A stretch of 64,000 nucleotides of DNA from Candidatus Omnitrophota bacterium (GTDB lineage: Bacteria; Hinthialibacterota; Hinthialibacteria; Hinthialibacterales; Hinthialibacteraceae). The notes under the pieces were generated by a model. It saw only the letters and a program-made list of their open reading frames with translations, did no database searches and had not been told where the DNA came from. The stretch covers positions 27,523-91,522 of the forward strand of contig QZKN01000016.1 of NCBI GenBank assembly GCA_003598175.1. The letters run 5' to 3'. The position numbers and the translations under genes were made by a program. Shown piece by piece: positions 52,710-63,700 of this stretch (its first letter is position 1; each line of letters opens with the position of its first letter).

Positions 52710-53174
52710 TTACATCCTCAAAGAAAAGATTTCACTACTTAAAATGCCATTCAGCCGCCGTTCACGGTTGATCACATCCTGCAAACTGGCGCCGTCCAGA
52801 ATGTTGACGGTCACTTCCCGGACTTCCTTCATGACCGAATGAATTCCGCAATTTTGTTCACCGGGACAATCCTTACATTTCCCATAAGCCGTTTTACTGA
52901 CGCACGGGATTAGGGCCAACGGGCCGTCGATGGCGCGGATCACATACCCTAGCGAAATCTGCCAGGGTTGTTTCGCTAAAACGTATCCTCCACCATTCCC
53001 TCTCTTGCTCTGAACCAAACCATGATGTTTCAATTCAAGCAGAATTTGTTCCATGAATTTCTTCGAAATCATCTCTTTCGTCGCGATCTCGGAAATCCGA
53101 ACAGGGCCCAAACCATACTCTTTCGTCAAATAGACGAGGGATTTCAATGCATAAATTGCTTTTTGAGTGAGCAT
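52710..53174 (-). CDS. Rrf2 family transcriptional regulator (IscR-like)
   Basis: 154-residue DNA-binding regulator. The winged helix at the N-terminus (TQKAIYALKSLVYLTKEYGLGPVRISEIATKEMISKKFMEQILLELKHHGLVQSKRGNGGGYVLAK, shown as typical Rrf2 motifs RIS-x-EIA and S-x-R-G-x-x-GGY) is followed by a dimerisation helix. Four cysteines, C91, C100, C103 and C109 (in GKCKDCPGEQNC), are arranged like the [Fe-S] cluster ligands of IscR-type proteins. A cluster-sensing role is therefore likely. The nearest targets would be the SufC/SufB-like pair on the opposite strand and the AhpD-like gene between them. No operator could be identified by eye. Confidence 0.93.
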   Translation of the reverse strand: MLTQKAIYALKSLVYLTKEYGLGPVRISEIATKEMISKKFMEQILLELKHHGLVQSKRGNGGGYVLAKQPWQISLGYVIRAIDGPLALIPCVSKTAYGKCKDCPGEQNCGIHSVMKEVREVTVNILDGASLQDVINRERRLNGILSSEIFSLRM

Positions 53175-53299
53175 CAGACTATGTATCCTATCGACTATAT
53201 GAATTAATAACTTTCATGGAGCCAATTGTCAAGAGCGAATGGTCGAATTATAAAAAATATCGCATCCTGTGAACGTCGAGCTACTTATCGTTTTACTCC

Positions 53300-54466
53300 T
53301 TATATATGAATTCCCGCGCAATACCCGGATGACCATGCCCACTGAAAATTATATCCGCCCAGCCGGCCGGTAACGTCAAGAACTTCACCGGTGAAAAAAA
53401 GTCCGGAGACGGTTCTTGATTCCATGGTCTTTGGAGACAATTCACGCGTATCCACGCCGCCTGACGTAACTTCGGCTTTGTTGAATCCTTCCGTTCCGGA
53501 AGGATCGATTCGCCAATTTTGCAACAAATCCGCGATCCGTACGATCTCTTTGGTGGGATATTGCCTTACGGGAATATCTCGAACATGGAGTTCACACCAC
53601 GTTTTCGCCAACTTTTTCGGGAGATAGCGGGCAAGCAGGGTGCTTAACAACAGATCACTTCCTTGATATTGTCGCAAAATGTCCACGATATTCGACCAAG
53701 GAAACAGATTGAGGAAAATCGCTTGATTTTCTTTCCAATAAGATGAGATTTGCAGAATCGCCGGTCCGCTGAGTCCCCGATGCGTAAAGAGAACATCATC
53801 CTGAAATGTGATTTTTCCACAACGAACGGACGCTTCGCATGAGATCCCGCGAAGCCTATTCCCCCATTCGCGATCCTGCGCAGAAAAAACCAAAGGAACC
53901 AGCGCAGGACGCACTTCCGTAACCGCCAGGCCGAAACGTTTCGCCGCGCGGTATCCCAAATCCGACGCGCCGAGTTTGGTGACCGACAAACCACCGGTCG
54001 CAATGACGAGAGAATTCGATTCAAAGACGCCGTAATTGGTGCGAACCTGAAAGGAATCATATTTATCCATCTCAAACACGGAACAATTGAAAAGGATTTC
54101 GACCTGATAACGCTGACAATCGGCGGAAAGCATCTGAATGATTTGCTTCGCATTCTCATCACAAAACAGTTGTCCCTGTTTTTTTTCGTGAAAGTTGATT
54201 TGATTCCTTTCCAGACGATCGATAAAATCCATCGGCGTAAAACGGGACAGAGCGGAGATGCAAAAATGTGGATTCGCGGACAAATAACAATCCGGCGAGG
54301 CATGAATGTTGGTAAAATTACACCGACCGCCTCCCGAAACGCTGATTTTTCGACCGATGCGATCGTTATGCTCCAGAACAAGAACCGACCGACTCCTCTT
54401 GCCGGCTTCGATCGCGCAGAATAAGCCCGCCGCTCCGGCGCCGATAACGATTACGTCTCTTTTCAT
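53300..54466 (-). CDS. BaiN/HI0933-type NAD(P)/FAD-dependent oxidoreductase
   Basis: Flavoprotein of 388 residues. The ATG at 54466 gives MKRDVIVIGAGAAGLFCAIEAGKR, the dinucleotide-binding fold; a GTG nine bases upstream is less likely. The family motif GRKISVSGGGRCNFTN follows, then VIATGGLSVTKLGASDLGYRAAKRFG, LFTHRGLSGPAILQIS and the C-terminal FFTGEVLDVTGRLGGYNFQWAWSSG. All are standard for BaiN/RdsA/HI0933 proteins. The family includes enzymes that reduce C=C bonds of steroids, though most members, including this one, have no known substrate. It starts 44 bases after the hybrid kinase gene, in the same direction, so may be cotranscribed with it. Confidence 0.95.
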   Translation of the reverse strand: MKRDVIVIGAGAAGLFCAIEAGKRSRSVLVLEHNDRIGRKISVSGGGRCNFTNIHASPDCYLSANPHFCISALSRFTPMDFIDRLERNQINFHEKKQGQLFCDENAKQIIQMLSADCQRYQVEILFNCSVFEMDKYDSFQVRTNYGVFESNSLVIATGGLSVTKLGASDLGYRAAKRFGLAVTEVRPALVPLVFSAQDREWGNRLRGISCEASVRCGKITFQDDVLFTHRGLSGPAILQISSYWKENQAIFLNLFPWSNIVDILRQYQGSDLLLSTLLARYLPKKLAKTWCELHVRDIPVRQYPTKEIVRIADLLQNWRIDPSGTEGFNKAEVTSGGVDTRELSPKTMESRTVSGLFFTGEVLDVTGRLGGYNFQWAWSSGYCAGIHI

Positions 54467-54509
54467 GAACTTCACTCATTGGCAAAGAAATCAGGAACCA
54501 ACGCAGTCG

Positions 54510-56567
54510 TCAGGATGTGTCCAACATTTCCCGCACCTTGCGCACAATCGCGTCCGGAGTGAATGGTTTTTGGATAAAATCGATGCCTTCATCCAAAATT
54601 CCGTGGTGAACAATGGCATTATCCGTATAACCGGACATATAAAGCACCTTGAGTTCCGGCTTCAGAGCCGTCAATTGTTTCGCCAATTCACGGCCGCTCA
54701 TCTTCGGCATGATCACGTCCGTGATGAGCAGTTGAATCGGCGCCTGCGTCCGCTCGAAGAGTTGCAACGCCTCACTGCCATAACTTGCCTCGATAACGGT
54801 ATAGCCACATCTTTTCAACGTGCGGAGAATCAGCGTGCGAACCACTTTTTCATCTTCGACCAGCAGGATCGTTTCCGTTCCCCGTAGTACGTTCGCGTTC
54901 AGGGAATCCGGTTTTCCCAACCGGCCCGCCTCTTTCTCCTCCACACACGGAAAATAAATTTTAAATGTAGTGCCCTGGTGAGGTTCACTATAGAGATAAA
55001 TATGGCCGCCGCTTTGTTTCACGATTCCGTAAACGGTGGACAATCCCAATCCGGTTCCTTTGCCTAATTCTTTTGTGGTAAAAAAGGGATCAAAAATTCG
55101 TTTTTGGATTTCCTTATCCATCCCTATCCCCGTATCGCTGACGGCCAGCATGACATACGGACCGGATTTGACATCGAGATGGTCCTGCGCATAGGCTGCA
55201 TCCAACACCACGTTCCCGGATTCGATGGTGATGTTGCCGCCGTGCGGCATGGCGTCTCTGGCATTGACGACCAGATTCATGATCACCTGCTCCACCTGGC
55301 CGGGATCGACCTTTACAATGCCCAGACGGGGATCGGGGATGGTGATCAATTCGATATCCTCTCCGATCAAACGCCGAATCATCCTGTCCATATTGAAAAT
55401 CAAATCGTTGAGTTTCACATATTCCGGTTGAAGAACCTGCTTGCGGCTGAACGCCAGCAATTGGCGAGTCAACGTGGCCGCGCGATCACCGGCTTTTTTA
55501 ATCTCTTCCATTTCGCCGTATATCGAAGAGTTTCGATCCAGATGGCTTAAAATCAACTCGCTATAGCCGATGATGGCCATAAGAAGGTTGTTGAAATCAT
55601 GCGCCACGCCTCCCGCGAGGCGGCCGATGGCCTCCATTTTTTGCGACTGCCGAATTTGCTCTTCCAATCGTTTCATTTCCGTCACGTCACGGCCATATGC
55701 ATTGACGTACCTATTATCGAAAACCGGCACAAGTTCAATGAGAAAGTGCTGTTTCCCACAAGAGACTTCCACATTACGAATCGTGGAAGACTCCATTATT
55801 TCCCGGATGATCGTGCGCCAATCTTCCGGCATGGATTGCCCTTCCTCAATTCCCCACAGTTGAAGCAACGGTTGGCCGGATTTATTCGAATAGAGTAAGA
55901 CGCCATCGCTTGAAATCCGTAAAACCGGATTGGGATTTTCTTCGGGGAATTTGGCGAGATTTTTGTTTTCTTCCTCGGCCCGTCTCGTTTCCGTGATATC
56001 GCGCGCCGTGGAAAACGCACCCATCACCCGGCCGGATTGATCTTTCAAAGTTCGGCACCACCACGCCAACAAACGAGCTTCTCCATCGCGTCGGCGCTGC
56101 CAACTTTCCACATACACCACCGATTCATCTCCGTTGAATATCGGTTTGACGTGATTGTAGGTTGTCTGATCGCCGATAAAATAATGCGCCGCTTCTTTTC
56201 CAATTACATCCATCCCAAAAAACGCATATCCGGCCGCATTGGCCCACGTATACACTTTCCGGTTATCCACTTCCATCACGATGTCCGGAATTTCTTTCAA
56301 AATCGTTTCATAGCGAATCGAAACCTCGCGCAATTGCGTTTCCAAATTGGAATGCCTGCGCGTCATACTCACAATGATCCATCCGAAAACCACAAAACCA
56401 ATGCACGCAGTGATCCGGCGAACCATTACATGGGCGGGAACGTCGGCAATCAACAATCCCCAAAAAGAGTCATTCGAAAACAGGACAAAATCCATAACGG
56501 AATCGAGTCCCCATGCCAAACCACAAAATACAAGAGAAAGGGCATAGATTTTACGTTTACTATTCAT
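54510..56567 (-). CDS. Hybrid sensor histidine kinase with PAS domains and receiver
   Basis: 685-residue membrane-associated kinase. AAGGATATTCA precedes the ATG. Two N-terminal spans (~7-32 and ~50-68) enclose a short periplasmic loop, too small for a typical sensor domain. Then PAS-like domains at ~85-200 and ~205-300, HisKA with the phospho-acceptor H323 (GGVAHDFNNLLMAIIGYSEL), HATPase with NARDAMPHGG, DTGIGMD and GTGLGLSTVYGIV, and a C-terminal receiver with D617 in LLITDVIMPKMSG and K in IQKPFT. This arrangement is typical of cytoplasmic-PAS hybrid kinases that pass phosphate to a separate response regulator. No cognate regulator is adjacent. Confidence 0.95.
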   Translation of the reverse strand: MNSKRKIYALSLVFCGLAWGLDSVMDFVLFSNDSFWGLLIADVPAHVMVRRITACIGFVVFGWIIVSMTRRHSNLETQLREVSIRYETILKEIPDIVMEVDNRKVYTWANAAGYAFFGMDVIGKEAAHYFIGDQTTYNHVKPIFNGDESVVYVESWQRRRDGEARLLAWWCRTLKDQSGRVMGAFSTARDITETRRAEEENKNLAKFPEENPNPVLRISSDGVLLYSNKSGQPLLQLWGIEEGQSMPEDWRTIIREIMESSTIRNVEVSCGKQHFLIELVPVFDNRYVNAYGRDVTEMKRLEEQIRQSQKMEAIGRLAGGVAHDFNNLLMAIIGYSELILSHLDRNSSIYGEMEEIKKAGDRAATLTRQLLAFSRKQVLQPEYVKLNDLIFNMDRMIRRLIGEDIELITIPDPRLGIVKVDPGQVEQVIMNLVVNARDAMPHGGNITIESGNVVLDAAYAQDHLDVKSGPYVMLAVSDTGIGMDKEIQKRIFDPFFTTKELGKGTGLGLSTVYGIVKQSGGHIYLYSEPHQGTTFKIYFPCVEEKEAGRLGKPDSLNANVLRGTETILLVEDEKVVRTLILRTLKRCGYTVIEASYGSEALQLFERTQAPIQLLITDVIMPKMSGRELAKQLTALKPELKVLYMSGYTDNAIVHHGILDEGIDFIQKPFTPDAIVRKVREMLDTS

Positions 56568-56847
56568 TGAATATCCTTTTTGCGCGGCATCCCCTCATGG
56601 AAAGACAACCGAATCAACAAAAACAGGCCTGTGAAACATCTTTTGATTGTGAAACAGACAGGTATGGCTTACACTATTTTTAAATAATATAATCGATCAT
56701 ACATGTAAAATAAATGCAATCAACACGCCGAATGCCGCAATACGAATAGCCAACCATCGATCCGGGAAACAATGAGGTGGAAATCTATCATGAAATTAGA
56801 CATACAAACGAAATTCGGGAATACCTGACGCGCATCAGTGAATTGAA

Positions 56848-56874
56848 GAAAAGGGCGGAGTTTTGCGTCCGCCC
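56848..56874 (-). terminator. Intrinsic terminator downstream of the YD/FGE gene
   Basis: On the minus strand GGGCGGA / TCCGCCC form a 7-bp stem followed by TTTTCTT, just past the stop codon at 56909. The remaining gap 56568-56908 (341 bp) between kinase and this gene shows nothing else recognisable. Confidence 0.65.
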
Positions 56875-56908
56875 CATTCAGTGATTCTTGTCCGGCTGCC
56901 ATTAACGG

Positions 56909-59900
56909 TCATGGATATTTCCGCACGATACGAAAACCCACACTGTGATTGGATGTGGAAGGGGCATAGCTGATGCGAATTGCCGAACGACTGTAAACGG
57001 CGCTATTCCCCCAACTGCCCCCGCGCATTACGCGAGTGGTTCCCGTCGCCGGGCCTCGCGGATCCATTTGGGGTCCGGAATCGTATGTATCCTGCATCCA
57101 ATCATTGCACCACTCCCATACGTTCCCGGCCATATCATATAACTTGAACTGATTGGGCTGTTTCTGGCCAACCGTATTGGTTTGCAAATTGGAATTCCCA
57201 TTGTACCAGGCATAATTCGTGATCAGCGTTTCCCCCGTATCCTCGCCCCAATAAAACCGTGTGGTGGTCCCGGCGCGGCAGGCGAATTCCCATTCGGCTT
57301 CAGTCGGAAGACGAAAACCATTCGCGTCGAAATTCGCTTCCCAGGTTTCCTCGTTATACACCGCGACATAACCGGAACGTTGACTCAATTGATTGCAAAA
57401 CCGCGCGCAATCTTCCCAGGAAACCCGCTCTACCGGACGATTTATGTTTCCGCTGAAATTGGAAGGATTGTTCCCCATTACCGCTTCCCACTGTGCTTGT
57501 GTAATCGGATAGCGGCTTATAAAGAAAGCTTGCGAAATCGTCACCTCATGCTGCGGCCCTTCATTCGCACTGCGCCCCGCTTCTGTGTCCGGACTGCCCA
57601 TCAGGAACACGCCGGCAGAAATCAGTTCCACTTCGAGAGCTTTGGCGTCGATGGACAGAGTGAGTGGAATGACAATGGTCGGAGTCGGCGTAAGCGTTTT
57701 TGTCGGCGTCAAGGTGAAGGTTGAAGTCGGCGTACGGGTAAACGTGGGAGTAAACGTCGCGAGTGGAGTATACGACGCAGTGGGAGTATTGGACGGCGTA
57801 GGGGTGTTGGACGGCGTGGGAGTATTGGATGGCGTGAGGGTATTGGTCGGGATTGGCCGGATGGAAGTCGTGGTTGTCACCACGCGAAAACCGATACCGC
57901 GATTTTTAGTATCCGGAGCATAATTCATGCGGCTTGCCGATCGACTGAACGAGGCGCCATTTACCCAACTTCCACCGCGAATAACGCGCGCGGTACCCGT
58001 TGTGGGGCCACGAGGATCGATCTGCAATTCGGCCTCATAGTTTCCCAGCCAAAAATCGTTGCACCATTCCCAGACGTTTCCGCTCATGTCATAGAGATTC
58101 CATGCGTTGGGCAGTTTTTCTCCTACCGCATGAGAGAACGAAGCGGAATTTTGACTGTACCATGCGTAATTGGCAATTTCCGTTTCACTCAAATCATCTC
58201 CCCAATAAAAGCGGGTCGTCGACCAGGCGCGGCAGGCAAATTCCCATTCCGCTTCCGTCGGCAGGCGGAATCCATCCGCTTCGAAGTTGGCCTGCCATGT
58301 ACTTTCATTATAAACCGGAGTCAATCCGAGAATCGAACTTAATTGATTGCAGAACTGAGCGCAATCCGTCCAACTGACCTGTTCCACCGGCCGATTTTCA
58401 ACGCCCGGAAAACCGGAGGGATTATTGCCCATTACCGTCTGCCACACGGCCTGTGTGATCGGATATTGGCTGATCAGAAATTCGTTCGAGAGCGTGACCG
58501 GATGCCGCGGACCTTCATTGGCATTTCGTCCGCTTTCCGTATCCGGACTTCCCATCATAAAGGTTCCGGCCGGCAAAACGGACAGAACGAAAGGCTTCGC
58601 ACTCAAAGGTAGATTGGGGATACTGACAAGCACAGTCGGAGCGGGAGTAATCGTTCCAATCGGCGTGGATGTCGCGGTCGGCAACGGGGTATTCGTCGGA
58701 CTGGGAGTATTCGTCGGAGCCAGCGTGTTGGTCGGTTCGGCGAGGGGTGTGGGCGTCGACGTATGTAACGGAGTCGGCGTTGCCGCGGGCGCGGACAACG
58801 AATAGTTCAACGTCCCGGAGGTCAGATTCATGCGATTGCCGGTCAACGGCATCAGAATCACCTTAAATTTATAGGAATGGCCGTCTTGCGGACCGTCGGC
58901 GAAGACCGGATTCGTTCGGAATGTATTATTCGGCGTCCACCAGAAATACGTGATGTATCCGTTGTACGTCTGTCCGAGAAAGTCGTAGGTCTCGCTCCCA
59001 TCGACGCTCACGAAGACATGATATTCATTGACGGTGGTCGGATCGGCGCCGAAGTTCCAGGCGATTTGGATAGCGCGTGAATCGGGATCATCCACATCCG
59101 AGCCGGTTGTACCGGTCGGCGCGAGATCATTGCCGCCCAGAATATCATCATAAATGCAGATTTGGCGGGCATTGAGTTTGGGCATGGCCGGGTTGGAGAG
59201 GGAAACAGGATTCCCGCCATCCAGATTGAAACCGACCGGTCCGGCCATATCGAAATAATCCTCCGCTCCGAGTTGGCCGTCAATGCGAATTACACGAAAG
59301 CTGTACGACGAGTTGAAATCGGGTCCGTTGGCGAAATCCGGATCGAGATTGGCGGCGTCCGCGTTCCAATTTAAACTGGAGGCGCTCCCGCTTGCGGTAC
59401 GGCCCAGATATTTTGATCCACCCAATCCTTTTCGAACGTAGACATGCCAATCGGTGGCATTTCCCTGCTCAGCGTTCCAGGCGATAGTGAGATTGCGCGC
59501 ATCAATCGCATCAAAATCGGTTTGGCCGGTCAAATCAGCCGTGGATAACGAATCATCATACACTACCACGCCGGCTGTCTGCGTGGTGGAAGAAGCGGTC
59601 GTGACGGTGTAATTCAGGGTTCCGCTCACCAAATTCGCGCGCTCACCCGTCAACGGCACCAGCACCACACGAAACTTATAAGAACGTCCATGCTGAGGTC
59701 CACTGGCAAAGGTCGAACTCGTTTTGAATTCGGTGTTGGGCGACCACAAGAAATAATTGATCTTGCCATTCAACGTCTGGCCGAGAAACTGATATTCGGC
59801 GCTGCCATCCACACTGACGGAAATATGGTATTCATTAATCGTGGATGGATCCCGGCCGAAATTCCAGGCGATCTGAATTGCACGCGAGTTCACATCGTCC

Positions 59901-60715
59901 TGATCTGACCCGGTCGATCCCGCCGGAGCGAGATTGTTACCGCCAAGAATATCATCGTATACGGCGATTTCATTCACGTTGAGGTTGGGGGGAGCGGGTT
60001 GCGCCAGCGAGACCGCATTGCCCCCCTCGATATTAAAACCGACCGGAGCGGGTTGATCGAAAAAGTCGGTGGGATCGAGTTGGCCGTCGATGCGAATGAC
60101 GCGGAACGTATAACTCGAATTGAAATCCGGTCCGTTCGTGAAATCGGCGTCCACAAACGCGGCGCTCGTATTCCAATTAAAACTGTTGGCTGCGCCGACG
60201 GCGGTTCGTCCCAGAAATTTTGATCCGCCCAATCCCTTGCGGACATACAGATGCCAATCCGTCGCGTTGCCCTGTTCGGCATTCCAGTTCACCGTCAAAT
60301 TCCGATTATCAACGGGATCGAAATCGGTCTGCCCGGTCAAATCGCCGGATGTGTCGCCGGGATTATCAAAAGCAAAAACGGAATAGGTGACAACCGGGAC
60401 GGGTGTGGGAGTGCGCGTAAATGTCGGAGTGAAAGTCGGCGTGTTCGACGGCGTTGGCGTGTTGGTGAACGTCGCTGTGGGCGTCGGCGTATCCAACGAA
60501 CTTTTCACAACCCGGTTCAATAGATTCCCGGCGTTGTCGTAGGAATAACTCACACTGGTTCCGTCCGAATACGACACGCCGATAAGACGATTGGCGTTGT
60601 CATATTGGTATGTCGCCGTGGTTTGCGTATAACTCGCGGGAGAGCAAAGCATCATTCCGCCCACGATTCCGATTATCCATAGTAGGTGCATTCTCTTCGA
60701 CGAATTCCGATTCAT
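56909..60715 (-). CDS. Secreted chimera: YD-repeat stub, four beta domains and two FGE-like domains linked by Thr-Pro segments
   Basis: 1268-residue exported protein. The ATG at 60715 has AAGGAG upstream; a signal peptide follows. Residues ~30-70 are a short YD (RHS-type) repeat: YQYDNANRLIGVSYSDG, YSYDNAGNLLN. After a Thr-Pro linker come two pairs of similar beta domains (FDP/FDA-x-D-NRNLTVNWNAEQGNATDWH and DILGGN-x-LAPTG-x-TGSD), then another linker, then two FGE-sulfatase-type domains at about 58600-57880 and 57650-56912. Both contain GTFMMGSPDTE / GVFLMGSPDTE, RLPTEAEWEFACRA, YDM(S/A)GNVWEWCND and RVIRGGSW / RVMRGGSW. These folds occur in formylglycine-generating enzymes and in many secreted proteins of unknown activity. 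The YD stub resembles the neighbour's repeats, so part may come from it. The role is unknown. Confidence 0.85.
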   Translation of the reverse strand: MNRNSSKRMHLLWIIGIVGGMMLCSPASYTQTTATYQYDNANRLIGVSYSDGTSVSYSYDNAGNLLNRVVKSSLDTPTPTATFTNTPTPSNTPTFTPTFTRTPTPVPVVTYSVFAFDNPGDTSGDLTGQTDFDPVDNRNLTVNWNAEQGNATDWHLYVRKGLGGSKFLGRTAVGAANSFNWNTSAAFVDADFTNGPDFNSSYTFRVIRIDGQLDPTDFFDQPAPVGFNIEGGNAVSLAQPAPPNLNVNEIAVYDDILGGNNLAPAGSTGSDQDDVNSRAIQIAWNFGRDPSTINEYHISVSVDGSAEYQFLGQTLNGKINYFLWSPNTEFKTSSTFASGPQHGRSYKFRVVLVPLTGERANLVSGTLNYTVTTASSTTQTAGVVVYDDSLSTADLTGQTDFDAIDARNLTIAWNAEQGNATDWHVYVRKGLGGSKYLGRTASGSASSLNWNADAANLDPDFANGPDFNSSYSFRVIRIDGQLGAEDYFDMAGPVGFNLDGGNPVSLSNPAMPKLNARQICIYDDILGGNDLAPTGTTGSDVDDPDSRAIQIAWNFGADPTTVNEYHVFVSVDGSETYDFLGQTYNGYITYFWWTPNNTFRTNPVFADGPQDGHSYKFKVILMPLTGNRMNLTSGTLNYSLSAPAATPTPLHTSTPTPLAEPTNTLAPTNTPSPTNTPLPTATSTPIGTITPAPTVLVSIPNLPLSAKPFVLSVLPAGTFMMGSPDTESGRNANEGPRHPVTLSNEFLISQYPITQAVWQTVMGNNPSGFPGVENRPVEQVSWTDCAQFCNQLSSILGLTPVYNESTWQANFEADGFRLPTEAEWEFACRAWSTTRFYWGDDLSETEIANYAWYSQNSASFSHAVGEKLPNAWNLYDMSGNVWEWCNDFWLGNYEAELQIDPRGPTTGTARVIRGGSWVNGASFSRSASRMNYAPDTKNRGIGFRVVTTTTSIRPIPTNTLTPSNTPTPSNTPTPSNTPTASYTPLATFTPTFTRTPTSTFTLTPTKTLTPTPTIVIPLTLSIDAKALEVELISAGVFLMGSPDTEAGRSANEGPQHEVTISQAFFISRYPITQAQWEAVMGNNPSNFSGNINRPVERVSWEDCARFCNQLSQRSGYVAVYNEETWEANFDANGFRLPTEAEWEFACRAGTTTRFYWGEDTGETLITNYAWYNGNSNLQTNTVGQKQPNQFKLYDMAGNVWEWCNDWMQDTYDSGPQMDPRGPATGTTRVMRGGSWGNSAVYSRSAIRISYAPSTSNHSVGFRIVRKYP

Positions 60716-60766
60716 TATATAGACGCTCCTTCTTTTGTGTTGTTTATTTCTCACGAACACCCAGGA

Positions 60767-63700
60767 TTATCGATTTCCCCATAATCGCTCGCCTTGCTCC
60801 CTGGTCATATTCCAGGCGACAGAAACGTCGACGGCGTTCCCCCACTGTTCCACACGATCGCCTTCCCGATAATCGGCCTCCATTTCCAGTCGCATGAGTT
60901 GAGTATTTTGCTCGCGCATTTCATTGATCAGCTGTTGAAATTGTTCCGGACTCAAATACAAATGCTCGCCTTCTCCAATCAGCCTCCGCACTCCTCCAAA
61001 TCGAGCGAACCATCTTACTTTGCCTACAAATTTTCCGGGGCCATTTCGGTTGGTCAGGATGGCATGAACATCCAGCGGGTCGCCGGGATACAATTGCAAG
61101 GCTTTTTGAATCGAAGATACATCAAAGGAACCGCCGGATAACGCATCGCGGATTTCCGCATCGATTCGTTCCTGCGACCACCCCCATCGCTCACCAAACC
61201 GTTGGAGGTCCTGACGCAATTGCTCTCGTTGCTGAATTCTCATATTTACCCAAGTCATAAAAAGAGGATCCACGTATCGCTCCGAATAGGCGATTCGCGT
61301 TCTTATTTCGATATCTTCCTCGTCCTGCCCCGTCGGATCCACATGAGAGATGGGATTGGATAACGCATATTGATAGGGATTGAGTTTTCGCGGATCGGCA
61401 AGTTGCGGCCAGACCGGTTCTCGGGAAAGAAATCGCGCGGTCCGGGCGTCGTAATAGCGATCCCGCATGTGGTAAAGCTCTCCACTCGCCCCTTCCTGCC
61501 GGACGCCCCATTTTCCCGCATAGGTGAATGGCTGAGGATTGTCGCCGGTATGCTGCAACAGCCTGCCATTGGGATCATAGGCATAGGAGTCGGTGATCGT
61601 TCCACTCGTATTCGTCAACGCCAGCGTGGTTCCAAGAGGATCGAAATGATAAAAATATACGGAATTTCCATTTGCCGCATCGATCATATACAACAAGCTG
61701 CCATCCGGCGTCCAGACGTAATAACGGAGATATTGTCCGGTCAATCCATCTTGTTCCGCCATGATCGGCGCCAGGTTTATGGCATAATTATAATCGTATC
61801 GTATCGTTTGCCCCGATTCGGTTCTCCGAATCAGATTGCCCAGTCCATTGTATTGGAGAGTGGCAGTATTGACGCCGGTGAGAGAATTGGACGCGGCCCA
61901 ATGGAAGGTGTAATTCGGAGAGGTCGTCAATCGTCCGATCGCGTCATAGGAATAATTCGAACCGGAGATTCGCGATGCGTTATCATAACTAAACGCATCA
62001 GTTCCACTCCGCATCAAAGGAACCGGATCCAACGGAATGTGGTTCATTGTCGTCTGCGTCACGCGCCCGGCATGATCAAAACTCAATTCCGCATCCAAAA
62101 ACGCTCCATCCCGCACGCGAACCAATTGAGAAGCCGCATTCCAGGTCATCACCGCATTGACGCCGTTGGATCGGTTCATTCCCGTTTGTCTGAAATTGTT
62201 GTCATACGCAAAATCAACTTGAGAACCGGTGACATTGTCGGTAACGCGGGTTAGCAGTCCCGTCGTCCCATCGTAGGTATACGTAACCGTTACCGCGTTG
62301 TTATTGTAGGAAACGGAAATCACTCTGCCGCTTTTATCATAGGCGGCGGCAAACGTGGCGTCGTTGACGCTGGTCGCTACCACCTGCCCCGCCGCATCTC
62401 GCGCCAGCCGAAGATCGGAGGTCGATAGTAAACGGTTCAGCGGATCATAACCAAACTGTATATCCGTCCCATCCGACCAGACTTTCCGAATCACATTTCC
62501 GGCGGCGTCGAAGGTTTTGGTCAGAGTCAATCCGCCGGGATACAAAATCCGATTTTGCCTTCCCCGATTATCATAGTGAAATTGCCACGTGTTTCCCAAC
62601 GGATCGGAGATTGAATTCAGCCGTCCCATCGACGTATGGACAAACGACCACAGATTTCCATTTAGATCTGTAATGGAACTCAATTCCCCGAGGTGGTTGC
62701 GCCCGTAAGACGCCGCGCCAATACCCATCATGCCCGCGCCGGACATACCTCCGCGAGCATCGTAGTCATACGTTTTCGCGTTCGACATCGGATCGGTAAC
62801 CGAAACGATGCGATTGAATGCGTTGCGGGCATACTGCGTGGTTTTTCCCAGTGGATTGGTGACAGCGGTCGTCAGTCCGATATTATCGGTTTGAAACGTA
62901 TACGTTTCTCCCATCGGCGAGGTGCGTGAGGAGATCACGCCTTCCACATCGCGGCCGATTTGCCAGGTCTGTCCGCCGAGAATGACCTGAGTGAGAGACC
63001 CATCCTTGTTGTACCCGTACCGTGACTGCCTTCCCTCCGCATCGGTCAACGATGAAATTCGCTCCATCGAGTCAAAGGCGGTGGTCGACGTGTTCCCCAG
63101 GGGATCGGTCGTCTGCGTGAGACGATCCATCAAGTCGTAGGTGTAAACGGCTTCACGTCCATCCGCCTCGATTCGTTTGACAATCTTCCCGTTTTGATTA
63201 TAGATGTATTGAGTGATGTTTCCCTTTTCATCGGTGATGGAGGTAAGTCGATCCATCAGATCGTATCCGAATCGCACTGTCGTCCCGTCCGGATTGGTAA
63301 CCGACGTCAGCCGTTTATATTGGTCGTAACCGTATACGCCGGTTCCGGTTTCTGAATCTTTTTTGGAAGCCAGGGTTCCGTCATTGTTGTACGTATAGGT
63401 AATGACGCCTCCCAGCGGATTAGTTTCTGTCAGCACCTGCCCGGCTTGATTGTAGGTATAACTCCACATCGCGCCGTATGCGTCTGTGCGGGATACGTTG
63501 TTTCCCTTTTCATCATACGTAAAGGTTTCGCTGGCATTGTTCGGATTGTCGATTCGCGTGTGATTGTAAAATGCAAAACTGACTTGTTCCAAATTGAAAG
63601 GATTCACGAACGTCTGATTCTGTTCGGTGTATTGGAGGGAAGTTGTGATTCCTTTCGCGTTGGTGTAGGAAGAAATCTGACCGGTTGGGTCATGATAAGT

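Noticed and set aside
53300..54466. Thioredoxin reductase or glutathione reductase
   Set aside because: No CxxC redox motif; the GRKISVSGGGRCNFTN signature fits BaiN/HI0933 flavoproteins instead.
56720..56902. Short minus-strand frame between the kinase and the YD/FGE gene
   Set aside because: It spans the intrinsic terminator at 56848-56874 and has no ribosome site.
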